The notes: generated by a model from the letters alone, not told the origin. Counted from the first letter of the stretch, positions 33,401 to 42,224 are shown. The stretch: DNA of 64,000 nucleotides from Pantoea sp. 18069 (GCF_902706035.1 NZ_CACSJA010000014.1:79657-143656), one strand, 5' to 3'. Program-made: numbers and translations.

Positions 33401-34752
33401 GCCGCAAGCTCGACGCGCGCCTGCAGGCCCTGGGTGCGCGCTGCCTCGTGCCGCGCATCGATTGCGAGCCGGACTACCAGGAGCCGGCGCAGGCCTGGCT
33501 CGCATCGGTTTGCCGCGCACTGGCCACGGCGCCCCAGGCGGCGCCCGCAGTGCAGCCCGCGCTGGCGATGTCTAGCGGCGGCGACCAGGCCGAGTGGCTG
33601 CCTGCCGAGCCAACGCCCCGGACGCCATTGCCCGTCATCGACAAGCGCCATCCCTTGCGCACCCGGCTGTCGCTCAACCGCGTGCTCAATGCCCCGGGCG
33701 CCGGCAAGGAGACCCGCCAGTTCGCCTTCGACCTCAAGGGCTCGGGCCTGCGCTACGAGGCCGGCGACGCCCTGGGCGTGTGGCCTACGAACTGCCCCGA
33801 ACTGGTGGCCGACATGCTCGGCGCCTTGAAGCTGCCGGCGTCGGCGCTGGTCTCGATTCCGGAGGTGGGCGACCTGCCCCTCGCGCAGGCGCTGCTCCAC
33901 CACCAGGACATCGCGAAGATCACCCCCCCGCTGCTGGCCTTCATCCGCGAGCGTTCCGGCAGCCAGGTGCTGGCCGATCTGCTCCAGCCCGAGCGCGCGC
34001 AAGACCTCAGGCAATGGCTGTGGGGCCGCCAGATCGTCGACCTGTTGGAAGAATTCCCTATCCAGGCCAGCGCCCAGGAGTGGGTAGGCGCGCTCAAGCG
34101 CCTGCAGCCGCGCCTGTATTCGATCTCTTCCAGCCCGAATGCACAGACCGACGAGGTCCACCTCACCGTCGCCACGGTGCGCTACGACCACCACGGCAAG
34201 CCCCGGCGCGGCGTGTGCTCGACGTTTCTGGCGGACCGGGCGGGCGAGATCGACGTGCCGATCTTCGTGCAGAAGTCGACGCACTTCCGCCCGCCCGCAG
34301 GCAAGGACACGCCCATGATCATGGTCGGGCCCGGCACCGGCGTGGCACCGTTTCGGGGCTTTTTGCACGAGCGGCGCGCGCGCGGTGACACCGGGCGCAA
34401 CTGGCTGTTCTTCGGCGAGCAGCACGCGGCCACGGATTTCTATTACGGCGATGAGCTGCAAGCCATGCACCAGGACGGCCTGCTCAGCCAGCTCAGCCTG
34501 GCGTTCTCGCGCGACCAGGCGCAAAAGATCTATGTACAGGACCGCATGCGCGAGCAGGGCGCGCAGCTGTGGGCCTGGCTGCAGGAGGGCGCACATTTCT
34601 ATGTCTGCGGCGATGCCAGCCGCATGGCAAAGGACGTGGACATGGCGCTCCAGCAAGTCGTGCAGCAGCATGGCGCGATGACCGCTGCTGCGGCGCAGGA
34701 CTATGTGAGTCAGCTAGCCAAGGAGAAGCGCTATGTCCGTGACGTCTATTGA
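30484..34752 (+). CDS. Assimilatory nitrate reductase fused to CysJ-type diflavin reductase
   Basis: A 1422-residue cytoplasmic fusion. Residues 1-~725 are a NasA-type bis-MGD nitrate reductase with a 4Fe-4S site (C13, C16, C20, C48: CPYCGVGC and RLCTKGS). A helical linker (~740-860) resembles the CysJ N-terminus. Next come a flavodoxin/FMN domain from ~868 (WASQTGSAESFAVQCAERL), an FAD domain with RLYSISSSP near 1210 and an NADPH domain with VGPGTGVAPFRGF near 1279 and VCGDASRMAKDVD near 1373. It should take NADPH electrons straight to nitrate without a separate NasC. ATG 30484 has GGAGG at good spacing; the frame stays open upstream but that is leader. No nitrite reductase gene is present here. 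Confidence 0.93.
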   Translation: MNALTSTSVKTVCPYCGVGCGMSLEVSNAKVIKVVGLKDHPTNFGRLCTKGSTSAQALRESGRMEAAFARTDRQREPVQIRMDEAITQTARRLKAILDTHGPDAISFYVSGQMSLEAQYLANKLCKGYIGTNQIESNSRLCMASAGSGYKLSLGSDGPPGSYKDFDQADVFFVIGANMADCHPILFLRMMDRVKAGAKLIVVDPRRNTTADKAHLFMQIKPGTDLALLNGLLHLLHANGHTDGEFIAQFTEGWDAMPGFLADYTPDKVSAITGIAQADIRQAAQMIGEAKAWMSCWTMGLNQSTHGTWNTNAICNLHLATGAICKPGSGPFSLTGQPNAMGGREMGYMGPGLPGQRAVLVEAERHFVEDVWGVPRGTLHTRLVGGTVAMFERMRAGDIKACWIICTNPVATVPNRKNVIEGLQKAELVITQDAFLETETNRHADILLPGALWAEGEGVMINSERNLTLMQKAIDPPGQALPDWQIIARVACEMGYGHAFSYGCAEEVFEEIKRFWNPKTGYDIRGASYGRLRETPLQWPCPADDAQTRHPIRYINDGISQALKLGDDGTQPRIAFATPSGKAVFFPRPHGDPAEMPDAGFPFVLNTGRLQHQWHTMTKTGKIPTLVKLNPGPFVEIHPEDAAALGIRGKDRVEIRSRRGRAVLPAVVTDRVRAGNCFAPFHWSDVYGEDLAINAVTSDAIDPLSQQPEFKFSAVALCRLPPEPTLTIDAEAAKPVGEFTPQATVSAMASMLGEATDPADIHAREHHIMQINALARLLGIEAAPTPALEPHEQMYLQGFLTGLHSEEARKMGGVPTLPMTAPLGPQKRALVDGILAGLFSRTWLPAAGPASLGLAAGSSPESPLPEAGEPTLMTVLWASQTGSAESFAVQCAERLKQQGCLVTLAGMDGCKLEDIPAQGHLLLIASTFGDGDPPDNGAAFWQALQGDAAARLQGVSFSVLALGDSSYDQFCGFGRKLDARLQALGARCLVPRIDCEPDYQEPAQAWLASVCRALATAPQAAPAVQPALAMSSGGDQAEWLPAEPTPRTPLPVIDKRHPLRTRLSLNRVLNAPGAGKETRQFAFDLKGSGLRYEAGDALGVWPTNCPELVADMLGALKLPASALVSIPEVGDLPLAQALLHHQDIAKITPPLLAFIRERSGSQVLADLLQPERAQDLRQWLWGRQIVDLLEEFPIQASAQEWVGALKRLQPRLYSISSSPNAQTDEVHLTVATVRYDHHGKPRRGVCSTFLADRAGEIDVPIFVQKSTHFRPPAGKDTPMIMVGPGTGVAPFRGFLHERRARGDTGRNWLFFGEQHAATDFYYGDELQAMHQDGLLSQLSLAFSRDQAQKIYVQDRMREQGAQLWAWLQEGAHFYVCGDASRMAKDVDMALQQVVQQHGAMTAAAAQDYVSQLAKEKRYVRDVY

Positions 34753-35255
34753 GGAAGAAGTGCTCTTCTTCGCTTTCGCATCTGAGTGCGTGGCGGCGCT
34801 GCGCTGCCGCACGATGTCCTGCAGCCTGCGATAGGCCACGCCGCAGAGCTTGGCAAGCCGCGGCCTCCAATCCATTGCGGCGGAACATCGACCATCGCGC
34901 TGATCGCCAGGCGGGGCATCGCCGTGGTGATGGCCGCGCCATGCGCGTGGCCCTTTCGCCAGGGGTGCCACCGCACGAGGGCACGCAGCAGCCGAGCCAA
35001 GTACCGCCCGGAAATACCCGCCTGCAGGAGGCCCTGCAAACCCCAAGCACAAGCTCTGCAGGTGCCCTCCCCGAGTGCATCACCGATGCCCGCTTCCCGG
35101 CCCGGCACACCGCGGCCACGATTTTCCCGGCGGAAATCCACGCAACCTATGGCAATCCCCTAGTCCAAGACAATTGCAATTATTGAAACACGATTTCATA
35201 ATTCAACCATCTTGTTCAAAAACATCCAGCGGAAACTGTCTTGGATGTCGAAAAA
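34753..35255. other. Intergenic region after nasA, with a stop-proximal hairpin
   Basis: About 500 bp. GAAGAAG (34754-34760) and CTTCTTC (34765-34771) form a perfect hairpin just after the nasA stop, but without a T-run; it may stabilise the mRNA end. Frames on both strands across 34780-35140 match nothing I know. From about 35160 the DNA is AT-rich and should contain the promoter of the catabolic cluster. Confidence 0.4.
35184..35198. promoter_or_regulatory. Candidate IclR-type operator
   Basis: TGAAA-CACGA-TTTCA is a short perfect dyad in AT-rich DNA 58 bp before the first gene of the cluster. IclR-family sites often have this TGAAA/TTTCA form, and an IclR gene is second in the cluster. 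Weak evidence by itself. Confidence 0.35.
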
Positions 35256-36707
35256 ATGAAAACCATTGAAAGAAGCAGCGAACGCATCCTGTCCTCCGAC
35301 ATCTTCGAGGGCGAGCGCACCTACCGCAAGCGGCTCGGCGAAGGCACTTATGAGGAGCCGGCACGCAAGGTGCCGCTCTACCACCGCTGCGATGTGCTGG
35401 TGGTGGGCGGCGGCCCGGCCGGCACGGCGGCGGCCATCGCCGCGGCGCGCCAGGGTGCGGACGTGACCCTGCTGGAGCGCTACAACCACCTGGGCGGCCT
35501 GTCCACCGGCGGCCTGGTGATCTGGATAGACCGCATGTCCGACTGGGGCGGCGCGCCGACCATCCGCGGTTTCGCCGAAGACCTGTTCCACCGCCTGCCG
35601 AAAGACGCCGTCGCCGGCCCGGCGCGCGGCGAGTGGGGCTCGCAGGACCCGACCCGCTCTGCCTACTGGGCCCAGCGCACCGCCGCCTATCACGGCGTGG
35701 TGACCTGGTCGCCCACCGTGGACCCCGAGCGCCTCAAGCTGCTGTCGCAGGACATGGTGCTGGAACACGGCGTGCGCCTGGTGTTCCATTCCTGGGGATC
35801 GCTGCCCATCGTCGAGGACGGCGCGGTGCGCGGCATGGTGTTCGAGAGCAAGGAAGGCCGCATGGCCATCCGCGCCCAGGTGGTGATCGACTGCACCGGC
35901 GACGGCGACGTGTTCGCCCGCGCCGGCACCGCCTTCGAGTCCGACATCGAGGTCGACGACGTGCACCACTGCATGAATACCTCCTGGATGTTCGGCGGCG
36001 TCGACATGACGCGCTGGATAGAATTCAAGGCCGGCCAGCCCGAGCAGTTCAGCGAGTTCATGCGCAGCGGCCGCCAGGCGATAGGCCTGTTCGAGCGCCC
36101 CTTCGTCTCGTGGCGCAACGACGTCGCGCTGTTCATGGGCCCGCGCCAGTCCGGCTATTCCGCACTGAATGTCGACGACCTGACCGAAGTGGAAGTGCGC
36201 TCGCACCGGCTGATGGCCAGGCACCTGGACTTCTTCAAGGCGAACGCGCCCGGCTTCGAGAACGCCTTCCTCATGACCAGCGCACCGCAGATCGGCGTGC
36301 GCCATTCGCGCCGGCTGGTGGGCGTAGGCAAGATGCTGCGCTCGCAGTGGGCTACCGGCGTCGCGCTGCCCGACGAGGTCGGCATCACGCCGGCCGTCTC
36401 GCCCAGGTTCCCCAACATCTCCATTCCCTACGGCGCGCTGGTGCCGCAGCAACTCGACGGCCTGCTGGCGGCCGGCCGCCATCTGTCCTGCGATGCCAAC
36501 TCGCATGGCTTCATGCGCGAGATTCCCCAGTGCTGGGTCACCGGCCAGGCCGCCGGCACCGCCGCCGCGCTCGCGGTCTCGCAGGGGGTGGAGCCGCGCG
36601 CGGTCGATATCGCCAGCCTGCAGCAGGCGCTGCTCAAGCAGAACGTCAACCTGCGGGCCGCGGGCACGCAGGCGGTCGCCGCGCCCTTTGTGGCGCAGGC
36701 CGCCTGA
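35256..36707 (+). CDS. FAD-dependent oxidoreductase (FAD_oxidored family)
   Basis: A 483-residue flavoprotein. The dinucleotide motif VLVVGGGPAGTAAAIAAARQ is near residue 50, then LLERYNHLGGLSTGG, the VVIDCTGDGDVFARAG strand and a C-terminal FAD loop GLLAAGRHLSCDANSHGFMR. The family (PF12831-like) includes dehydrogenases of unknown substrate. No signal peptide, so it is cytoplasmic. ATG 35256 was taken over an upstream TTG; the ribosome site is weak. It is first in a run of eight co-oriented genes with IclR, aconitase X, Bug, IlvD/Edd and porin. It likely oxidises a hydroxy acid or related intermediate of that pathway. Confidence 0.85.
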   Translation: MKTIERSSERILSSDIFEGERTYRKRLGEGTYEEPARKVPLYHRCDVLVVGGGPAGTAAAIAAARQGADVTLLERYNHLGGLSTGGLVIWIDRMSDWGGAPTIRGFAEDLFHRLPKDAVAGPARGEWGSQDPTRSAYWAQRTAAYHGVVTWSPTVDPERLKLLSQDMVLEHGVRLVFHSWGSLPIVEDGAVRGMVFESKEGRMAIRAQVVIDCTGDGDVFARAGTAFESDIEVDDVHHCMNTSWMFGGVDMTRWIEFKAGQPEQFSEFMRSGRQAIGLFERPFVSWRNDVALFMGPRQSGYSALNVDDLTEVEVRSHRLMARHLDFFKANAPGFENAFLMTSAPQIGVRHSRRLVGVGKMLRSQWATGVALPDEVGITPAVSPRFPNISIPYGALVPQQLDGLLAAGRHLSCDANSHGFMREIPQCWVTGQAAGTAAALAVSQGVEPRAVDIASLQQALLKQNVNLRAAGTQAVAAPFVAQAA

Positions 36708-36743
36708 CAATCGGCACATCCTCCTTCACGAACGGCCCATTCC

Positions 36744-37592
36744 ATGACCCGAACGCCCCTGCGCACTTCCCCCGACGAAGATACCGCCGCCACCGGCAGC
36801 GCCTCCGCCCTGGAGCGCGGTATTTCCCTGCTGCGCTGTTTCACCGCCGATGTGCGCGAGCTGTCGAACACCGCGCTGTCGCGCCAGACCGGCATCCCCA
36901 AGCCCACGGTCACCCGCCTGGCCGCCACGCTGGTCGGCCTGGGCCTGCTCAAGCAGAACCCGAGCAATGACAACTTCTCGCTGGCCGCGGGCGTGGTCTC
37001 GCTGTCGCAGGCCTTCCTCGCAGGGCTGGACGTGCGCGCCTGCGCCCGGCCGGTGATGCGCCAGCTGTCGGACGCCACCGGCGGCACCGGCCTGCTGGCG
37101 GTGCGCGACGGGCTGGAGATGGTGGTGATCGAAGTCAGCCGCCCGCGCATGTCGATGATCTCGAGCACGCTGGACGTGGGCTCGCGCGTGCCGCTGGCCA
37201 ACTCGTCGCTGGGCCGGGCCTACCTGGCGGGCATTGAGCCGCACGAACGCGAACAGCTGATAGAGACGCTGCACCTGTCGCGCGGCTCCGAATGGGCGCG
37301 CCTGGCACCCGGCCTGTCGCGCGCGCTGCGTGACGCCGCCGAAAAAGGCTACACCGCTTCGCATGCCGAATGGCACCGCGAGATCGCCTCGGTCGCCGTG
37401 CCGCTGGTCGGGCCCAACGGCGAGGTCATGGCGCTGAACTGCGGCGGCGCCGCCTATACCTTCACCGAGGAGAAGCTGCGCGACGAGGTGGCCGCCAGCC
37501 TGGTCGAGGCGGCGCGGGCCATCGCGCATGCCATCGGCGGCGTGGTGCCGCCTATCGCTCCGGCGCTGCGCCCGACCGGGCCTCTGGCCTGA
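36744..37592 (+). CDS. IclR family transcriptional regulator
   Basis: A 282-residue regulator with an N-terminal winged helix (ALERGISLLRCFTADVRELS, then KPTVTRLAATLVGLGLL) and a C-terminal GAF-like effector domain (RVPLANSSLGRAYLAG; VPLVGPNGEVMALNCGG). It sits inside the cluster, 36 bp after the FAD oxidoreductase gene and 37 bp before the aconitase X genes. It almost certainly controls the surrounding operon, probably with the cluster substrate or an intermediate as effector. The TGAAA/TTTCA dyad near 35184 is a candidate site. Confidence 0.9.
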   Translation: MTRTPLRTSPDEDTAATGSASALERGISLLRCFTADVRELSNTALSRQTGIPKPTVTRLAATLVGLGLLKQNPSNDNFSLAAGVVSLSQAFLAGLDVRACARPVMRQLSDATGGTGLLAVRDGLEMVVIEVSRPRMSMISSTLDVGSRVPLANSSLGRAYLAGIEPHEREQLIETLHLSRGSEWARLAPGLSRALRDAAEKGYTASHAEWHREIASVAVPLVGPNGEVMALNCGGAAYTFTEEKLRDEVAASLVEAARAIAHAIGGVVPPIAPALRPTGPLA

Positions 37593-37629
37593 GCCAGCAA
37601 CACATAACAAGAAATCAGCAGGAGACACG

Positions 37630-38913
37630 ATGAAACTGAACGACGACGAGAAAGCGATGGCGGACGGCCGCGATGGTCCGGCCGTGCAGCGCGCCATGGA
37701 CCTTCTCATGCGCTATGGCCAAGCCCTGGGCGCCGAGCGCTTGGTGAATACCAACAACGTCTGCGGCACCGTCAGCGCCACCACCCCGTTCATGCGTGAT
37801 TTCGCGCTGAGCAAGGGCGGCATGGACGCGGTGTTCTCGGAGTTCAATCTGGACAGCGACGAGGTCGTGGAGATTCCTCCGGTCAAGACCTTCACCAGCC
37901 ACCTGCAGCTGGGCTTCGATCCGGAGCACGCGCAGATGATGGGCGTGTCCGAAGAGGTGGTGAAGTTCTACCGCAAGGGCGAGGGCTACATCGCCGGCCA
38001 CGGCATCCAGCTGATGAACACCTGCACGCCCTACCAGGTGGGCAACATTCCCACGCGCGGCGAACATTGCGCCTGGATGGAGTCGTCGGCGGTGGTCTAC
38101 TGCAACTCGGTGCTGGGCGCGCGCACCAATACCGAGGGCCGCGAAAGCACCGGCGCGGCATCGCTGACCGGCAAGATTCCCTACTGGGGCTACCACCTGC
38201 CCGAAAACCGGCTGGGCACGCACCTGATCGAGCTGGACGTGGAAGTCACCAGCACCTCCGACTGGGGCCTGCTGGGCTATTTCATCGGCGAGCAGGTACA
38301 GGACAAGGTGCCCGTGGTGCGCGGCCTCAGCGACGTTCCCAACCTGGCGCGCCTCAAGCACTTCGGCGCGGCCGCGGCCTCGTCGGGCGGCGTGGAGATG
38401 TATCACCTGATAGGCACCACGCCCGAGGCGCTGACGCTGGAGCAGGCCTTTGGCCGCAACCGCGTGGTCCAGACCCTGCGCTATGGCGAGGCCGAACGCC
38501 GCCGCGCCTACGAACAGCTCAATCACACGGCCGACGACCACGATGTCGACTATGTGATGCTCGGCTGCCCGCACTACACCATAGAGCAGATCTGGGAGGC
38601 CGCACGCCTGATCCAGGGTCGCAAGGTGCACGCCAACAGCGCGCTGTGGATCTTCACGCCGCGCGCCATCAAGGCCCTGGCCGATCAGAACGGCTATACC
38701 CGGATCATCGAGGACGCGGGCGGAGTGATCCTGAGCGACAGCTGCTCGGCGATGAGCCGCGCCGCGCCCAAGGGCACCAAGGTGGTGGCGCTGGACTCCG
38801 CCAAGCAGGCGCACTACCTGCCGGCCATCCTGGGCGTGCAGGCCTGGTACGGCTCCACCGCCGAATGCATAGACGCGGCCTGCACCGGCCGCTGGGCAGG
38901 GAGATACGCATGA
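37630..38913 (+). CDS. Aconitase X, large (catalytic) subunit
   Basis: A 427-residue AcnX large subunit (DUF521). Motifs: NTNNVCGTVSATTPF, GIQLMNTCTPYQVGNIPTRG with Cys132, AWMESSAVVYCNSVLGARTN, and GGVILSDSCSAM near the end. AcnX enzymes are aconitase-fold dehydratases. Known bacterial members dehydrate cis-3-hydroxy-L-proline, and archaeal ones act on mevalonate 5-phosphate. The proline ketimine reductase expected for hydroxyproline use is absent nearby, so the substrate may be different. The stop overlaps the start of the small-subunit gene (ATGA), coupling translation and stoichiometry. Confidence 0.9.
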   Translation: MKLNDDEKAMADGRDGPAVQRAMDLLMRYGQALGAERLVNTNNVCGTVSATTPFMRDFALSKGGMDAVFSEFNLDSDEVVEIPPVKTFTSHLQLGFDPEHAQMMGVSEEVVKFYRKGEGYIAGHGIQLMNTCTPYQVGNIPTRGEHCAWMESSAVVYCNSVLGARTNTEGRESTGAASLTGKIPYWGYHLPENRLGTHLIELDVEVTSTSDWGLLGYFIGEQVQDKVPVVRGLSDVPNLARLKHFGAAAASSGGVEMYHLIGTTPEALTLEQAFGRNRVVQTLRYGEAERRRAYEQLNHTADDHDVDYVMLGCPHYTIEQIWEAARLIQGRKVHANSALWIFTPRAIKALADQNGYTRIIEDAGGVILSDSCSAMSRAAPKGTKVVALDSAKQAHYLPAILGVQAWYGSTAECIDAACTGRWAGRYA

Positions 38914-39374
38914 ACACCGTCGCAGATCCGCAGGCAGACACCGTTGTCGCCACCTTGCGCGGCCGCAAGATAGTGGGCGGCGTCGCCGAAGGCGAGGCCC
39001 TGGTCACCGAGGCACATATCTCCGGCTGGGGCGGCATCGACTCGCGCACCGGCACCATCGTCGAAATGCGCCACCCGCTGCGCGGCCAGAGCTTCGCCGG
39101 CAAGGTACTGGTGTTCCCTGGCGCCAAAGGCTCCTCGGGCTGGTCCAACGCCTTCCACCTGACGCGGTCCATGGGCGTGGCGCCGGCGGCGATGCTGTTC
39201 ACCGAGATGACCACCAAGATCGCGCTGGGCGCGGTCGTCACCCGCGCCCCCGCCCTCACCGATTTCGACCAGGACCCCGTGGCGGTGATACGCACCGGCG
39301 ACTGGGTACGCGTGGATGCCGACGCGGGCACGGTGCAGGTGATACGCCGTGCGCCGCCCGCCGGCGCCGGCTAG
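38910..39374 (+). CDS. Aconitase X, small (swivel) subunit
   Basis: A 154-residue DUF126 protein equivalent to the swivelling domain 4 of aconitase: GRKIVGGVAEGEALV, then WGGIDSRTGTIVEMRHPLRG and the conserved FPGAKGSSGWSNAFHL. It closes over the active site of the large subunit. The four-base ATGA overlap with the large-subunit gene shows they act as one enzyme. Bacterial AcnX exists both as fused and as split forms; this is the split form. Confidence 0.9.
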   Translation: MNTVADPQADTVVATLRGRKIVGGVAEGEALVTEAHISGWGGIDSRTGTIVEMRHPLRGQSFAGKVLVFPGAKGSSGWSNAFHLTRSMGVAPAAMLFTEMTTKIALGAVVTRAPALTDFDQDPVAVIRTGDWVRVDADAGTVQVIRRAPPAGAG

Positions 39375-39451
39375 CCAGCCAGCAAGCAGGGAAATCCCCC
39401 TGAAGAAGGCCTCGAAGAAGGCCGAACTCAACACAAAAACCGGAGACAAAA

Positions 39452-40444
39452 ATGAATGGACTGAAATGGTCCAGGGCCTTGCTCGCCCTGGTGACGGCCG
39501 CCGCATGCCTGGGCGCAACGCAGGCGCAGGCCGCAGACGACTTCCCCGCCAAGGGCCGGACCATACGCGTGGTCGTGCCCTTCCCGCCGGGCGGCGGGGT
39601 CGACGGCCAGGCGCGCACCGTGGCGCAGCGGCTCGCCGAGATCCTGGGCACGCCCGTGGTGATAGACAACCGCCCCGGCGGCGGCACGCTGGTCGCGGCG
39701 CTCGAGGTCATCAAGTCCAGGCCCGACGGCTACACGCTGTTCTACAGCGCCTCCTCCACCTTTGCGCAGAACCCGCACACCATGCTGGCGGTCACCTACC
39801 ACCCCGAAAAGGACTTCACGCCCATCTCGCTGGGCGGCCAGGGTCCGCTGGTGCTGGTGGTCAACGCCGCGCTGCCGGTGCGCAATGTGCAGGAACTCGT
39901 GGCCTACGGCAAGGCCCACCCCGGCACGCTCAGCTACGGCTCCTTCGGCACTGGCACCTCGGCCCATGTGTTCGGCCAGATCTTCGCGCGCCAGACCGGG
40001 CTGGACCTGGTCCATGTGCCCTATCGCGGCGGCGCCGACATGTCCACCGACCTGTTGGCCGGCCGGGTGCAGATGGCTTTCGACGCAGCGCCTGCCGCGC
40101 TGCAGAACGCGGCCACCGGCAAGGTCCGCATCATCGGCGTCGCGGCGCCCCAGCGCAGCGAGTTCCTGCCCGGCGTGGCGACGCTGGCCGAGCAAGGCAT
40201 GCAGGACATGGACCTGACCAGCTGGCTGGGCTGGTTCGGTCCGGCGCGCGTGCCGCAGCCCCTGGTCGACAAGCTCAATACCGCACTGGTGCAGGCCATC
40301 GCCGATACCCGGGTGCAGACCTACTACCGCGCCGGCGCCTACACCACCGAAAGCTCCACCCCGCCCGAGCTGGCACTGATGGTGCGCGACTCGTACAGCC
40401 GCTGGGGACAGCTGGTCAGGCAAGCCGGCATCCCCCGGCAGTGA
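39452..40444 (+). CDS. Bug-type periplasmic substrate receptor (TctC family)
   Basis: A 330-residue exported receptor. The signal peptide is WSRALLALVTAAACLGATQA with a cut after AQA. The two-lobed TctC fold has IRVVVPFPPGGGVDGQARTV, VIDNRPGGGTLVAAL, SYGSFGTGTSAHVFGQ and VPYRGGADMSTDLLAG. Bug proteins bind carboxylates and some amides or nicotinate-like ligands and are far more numerous than their TctAB membrane partners, which are missing here. Its place between AcnX and the IlvD-type dehydratase makes it the probable scavenger or sensor for the substrate of this pathway. Confidence 0.92.
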   Translation: MNGLKWSRALLALVTAAACLGATQAQAADDFPAKGRTIRVVVPFPPGGGVDGQARTVAQRLAEILGTPVVIDNRPGGGTLVAALEVIKSRPDGYTLFYSASSTFAQNPHTMLAVTYHPEKDFTPISLGGQGPLVLVVNAALPVRNVQELVAYGKAHPGTLSYGSFGTGTSAHVFGQIFARQTGLDLVHVPYRGGADMSTDLLAGRVQMAFDAAPAALQNAATGKVRIIGVAAPQRSEFLPGVATLAEQGMQDMDLTSWLGWFGPARVPQPLVDKLNTALVQAIADTRVQTYYRAGAYTTESSTPPELALMVRDSYSRWGQLVRQAGIPRQ

Positions 40445-40481
40445 TGCGCGTTTTCCCTTCCTCGACCCCACAGGCACAACC

Positions 40482-42179
40482 ATGACTCCACGCAAGCTCC
40501 GCAGCAACTTCCCGCGCGGCTCCTACCTCTGGTCGGTGCGCAACGCGCACTGGCAGGCCCTGGGCATTCCCGAAGAGGACTGCGAGAAACCCAAGATCGC
40601 CATCGTCAACAGCTCCTCCGAGCTGGCCGCCTGCTTCAGCCACCTCGACCAGGTCGCCGCCGAAATCAAGAAAGCCATACGCGCGGCGGGCGCCGTGCCC
40701 TTCGAAATCCGCACCGCCGCGCCCAGCGACTTCATCACCGGGGCCGGCGCGCGCGGCGCCTACATGCTGGGCGCGCGCGACCTGATCACCAACGACATCG
40801 AAGTCGCGGTGGAAGGCGCGCAGCTCGACGGCATGGTGTGCCTCACCTCCTGCGACAAGACCGTGCCCGGCCAGTTGATGGCCGCCGCGCGCCTGAACAT
40901 TCCGACCCTGCTGGTGCCCTGCGGCTACCAGCCCAGCGGCGAGTACCAGGGCCAGCCGGTGGACATCGAGGAGGTGTTCATCGGCGCCATGCACGCCGTC
41001 ACCGGCCACCTGCCGGTCGAAGAGCTGATAGGCATGAGCCGCCAGGCCGTGCGCGGCCCCGGCGTGTGCTCTGGCCTGGGCACGGCGAACTCCATGCATA
41101 TCGTCTGCGAGGCCCTGGGCCTGGCCCTGCCCGGCAGCGCACCGGTGGCGGCGCTGAGCCCCAAGATGATGGAAGACGTGCGCGCCGCGGGGGCACGCAT
41201 CGTGCAGATGGTGTGGGACGACCTCAAACCACGCGACATCCTCAGCCCCGGCGCCTTCGCCAACGCGGTGCGCGCCATCCTGGCCATAGGCGGCTCGCTC
41301 AATACCGTCAAGCACCTGCAGGCGGTTTCGACCGAAGGCGGCTGCGAAGTGGACGTGTACTCGCTGTTCGAGACGCTGGGCAACCAGACGCCCGTGCTGG
41401 CGGGCGTGCGGCCCGTAGGCCACCACACCATCGAGGCCTTCGAGGCGGCGGGCGGCTGCCGCGCGCTGATGCGCCAGCTGCAGCCGCTGCTCGACACCGA
41501 TGCGCTGACGGTCACCGGCCGCAGCGTGGCCGAGAACCTGCAGGGACTGGTGGTGGCCGACCCCGAGGTGATACGCCCCATGGACCGCCCCGTCGCGCCG
41601 CGGCCCGCCATCGTGGTGATGCGCGGCAGCCTGGCGCCCGACTCCGCGCTGATCAAGACCGGCATCGCCGAGCGCAAGCTGCGGCAGTTCACCGGCCCGG
41701 CCATCTGCTTCTGGACCACGGACGAAGCCATAGCCGCCCTCCAGGACGGCCGGGTGCGCGCCGGCCATGTGCTGGTGATGCGCGGCGCCGGCGTGCGCGG
41801 CGGCCCGGCCATGGGCGGCGGCGCCTCGCGCGTGGTCTTCGCGGTCGACGGCGCCGGGCTGGGCGAAGAAATCGCCATGCTGACCGACGGCCACCTCTCC
41901 GGCCTGGTCTGCAAGGGCCTGGTGCTGGCCGAGGTATCGCCCGAAGCGGCCCTGGGCGGCCCGCTGGCCCTGGTGCAGGACGGCGACAGCATCTGCATCG
42001 ACCTGGACAGCCGGCGCCTTGACCTGCTGGTCGACGACGCCGTGCTGGCCGCGCGCCGCGCCGCCTGGCAGGCCCCGCCGCTCACGCACGACACCGGCTG
42101 GCTGCAGCAGTACCGCCGCAACGCCGGCCCGCTGTCGCAAGGCGCGGTGCTGGTACGGCACGACAAGGTTCCCGGCTGA
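40482..42179 (+). CDS. IlvD/Edd family iron-sulfur dehydratase (probable sugar-acid dehydratase)
   Basis: A 565-residue dehydratase. Three cysteines at the cluster-ligand positions are present: C51 (AACFSHL), C124 (TSCDKT) and C196 (GVCSGLG). The lysine-bearing YMLGARDLITNDIE segment is partly altered and lacks an obvious carbamoylated Lys there. The C-terminal half has GGPAMGG and TDGHLSGLVCKGL. Family members dehydrate dihydroxy acids (IlvD), 6-phosphogluconate (Edd) and aldonic acids. The N-terminus MTPRKLRSNFPRGSYLWSVR resembles the aldonate-dehydratase branch. It sits 37 bp after the Bug gene, a second dehydratase in the same operon as AcnX. Confidence 0.87.
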   Translation: MTPRKLRSNFPRGSYLWSVRNAHWQALGIPEEDCEKPKIAIVNSSSELAACFSHLDQVAAEIKKAIRAAGAVPFEIRTAAPSDFITGAGARGAYMLGARDLITNDIEVAVEGAQLDGMVCLTSCDKTVPGQLMAAARLNIPTLLVPCGYQPSGEYQGQPVDIEEVFIGAMHAVTGHLPVEELIGMSRQAVRGPGVCSGLGTANSMHIVCEALGLALPGSAPVAALSPKMMEDVRAAGARIVQMVWDDLKPRDILSPGAFANAVRAILAIGGSLNTVKHLQAVSTEGGCEVDVYSLFETLGNQTPVLAGVRPVGHHTIEAFEAAGGCRALMRQLQPLLDTDALTVTGRSVAENLQGLVVADPEVIRPMDRPVAPRPAIVVMRGSLAPDSALIKTGIAERKLRQFTGPAICFWTTDEAIAALQDGRVRAGHVLVMRGAGVRGGPAMGGGASRVVFAVDGAGLGEEIAMLTDGHLSGLVCKGLVLAEVSPEAALGGPLALVQDGDSICIDLDSRRLDLLVDDAVLAARRAAWQAPPLTHDTGWLQQYRRNAGPLSQGAVLVRHDKVPG

Positions 42180-42224
42180 CCCAGCCAGGCACCCCCACAA
42201 GAACCACCAACGAGGAGACATAGC

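Noticed and set aside
34746..35186. Overlapping frames of 110-145 codons on both strands after nasA
   Set aside because: No ribosome site, no family motif, and different frames compete; treated as intergenic.
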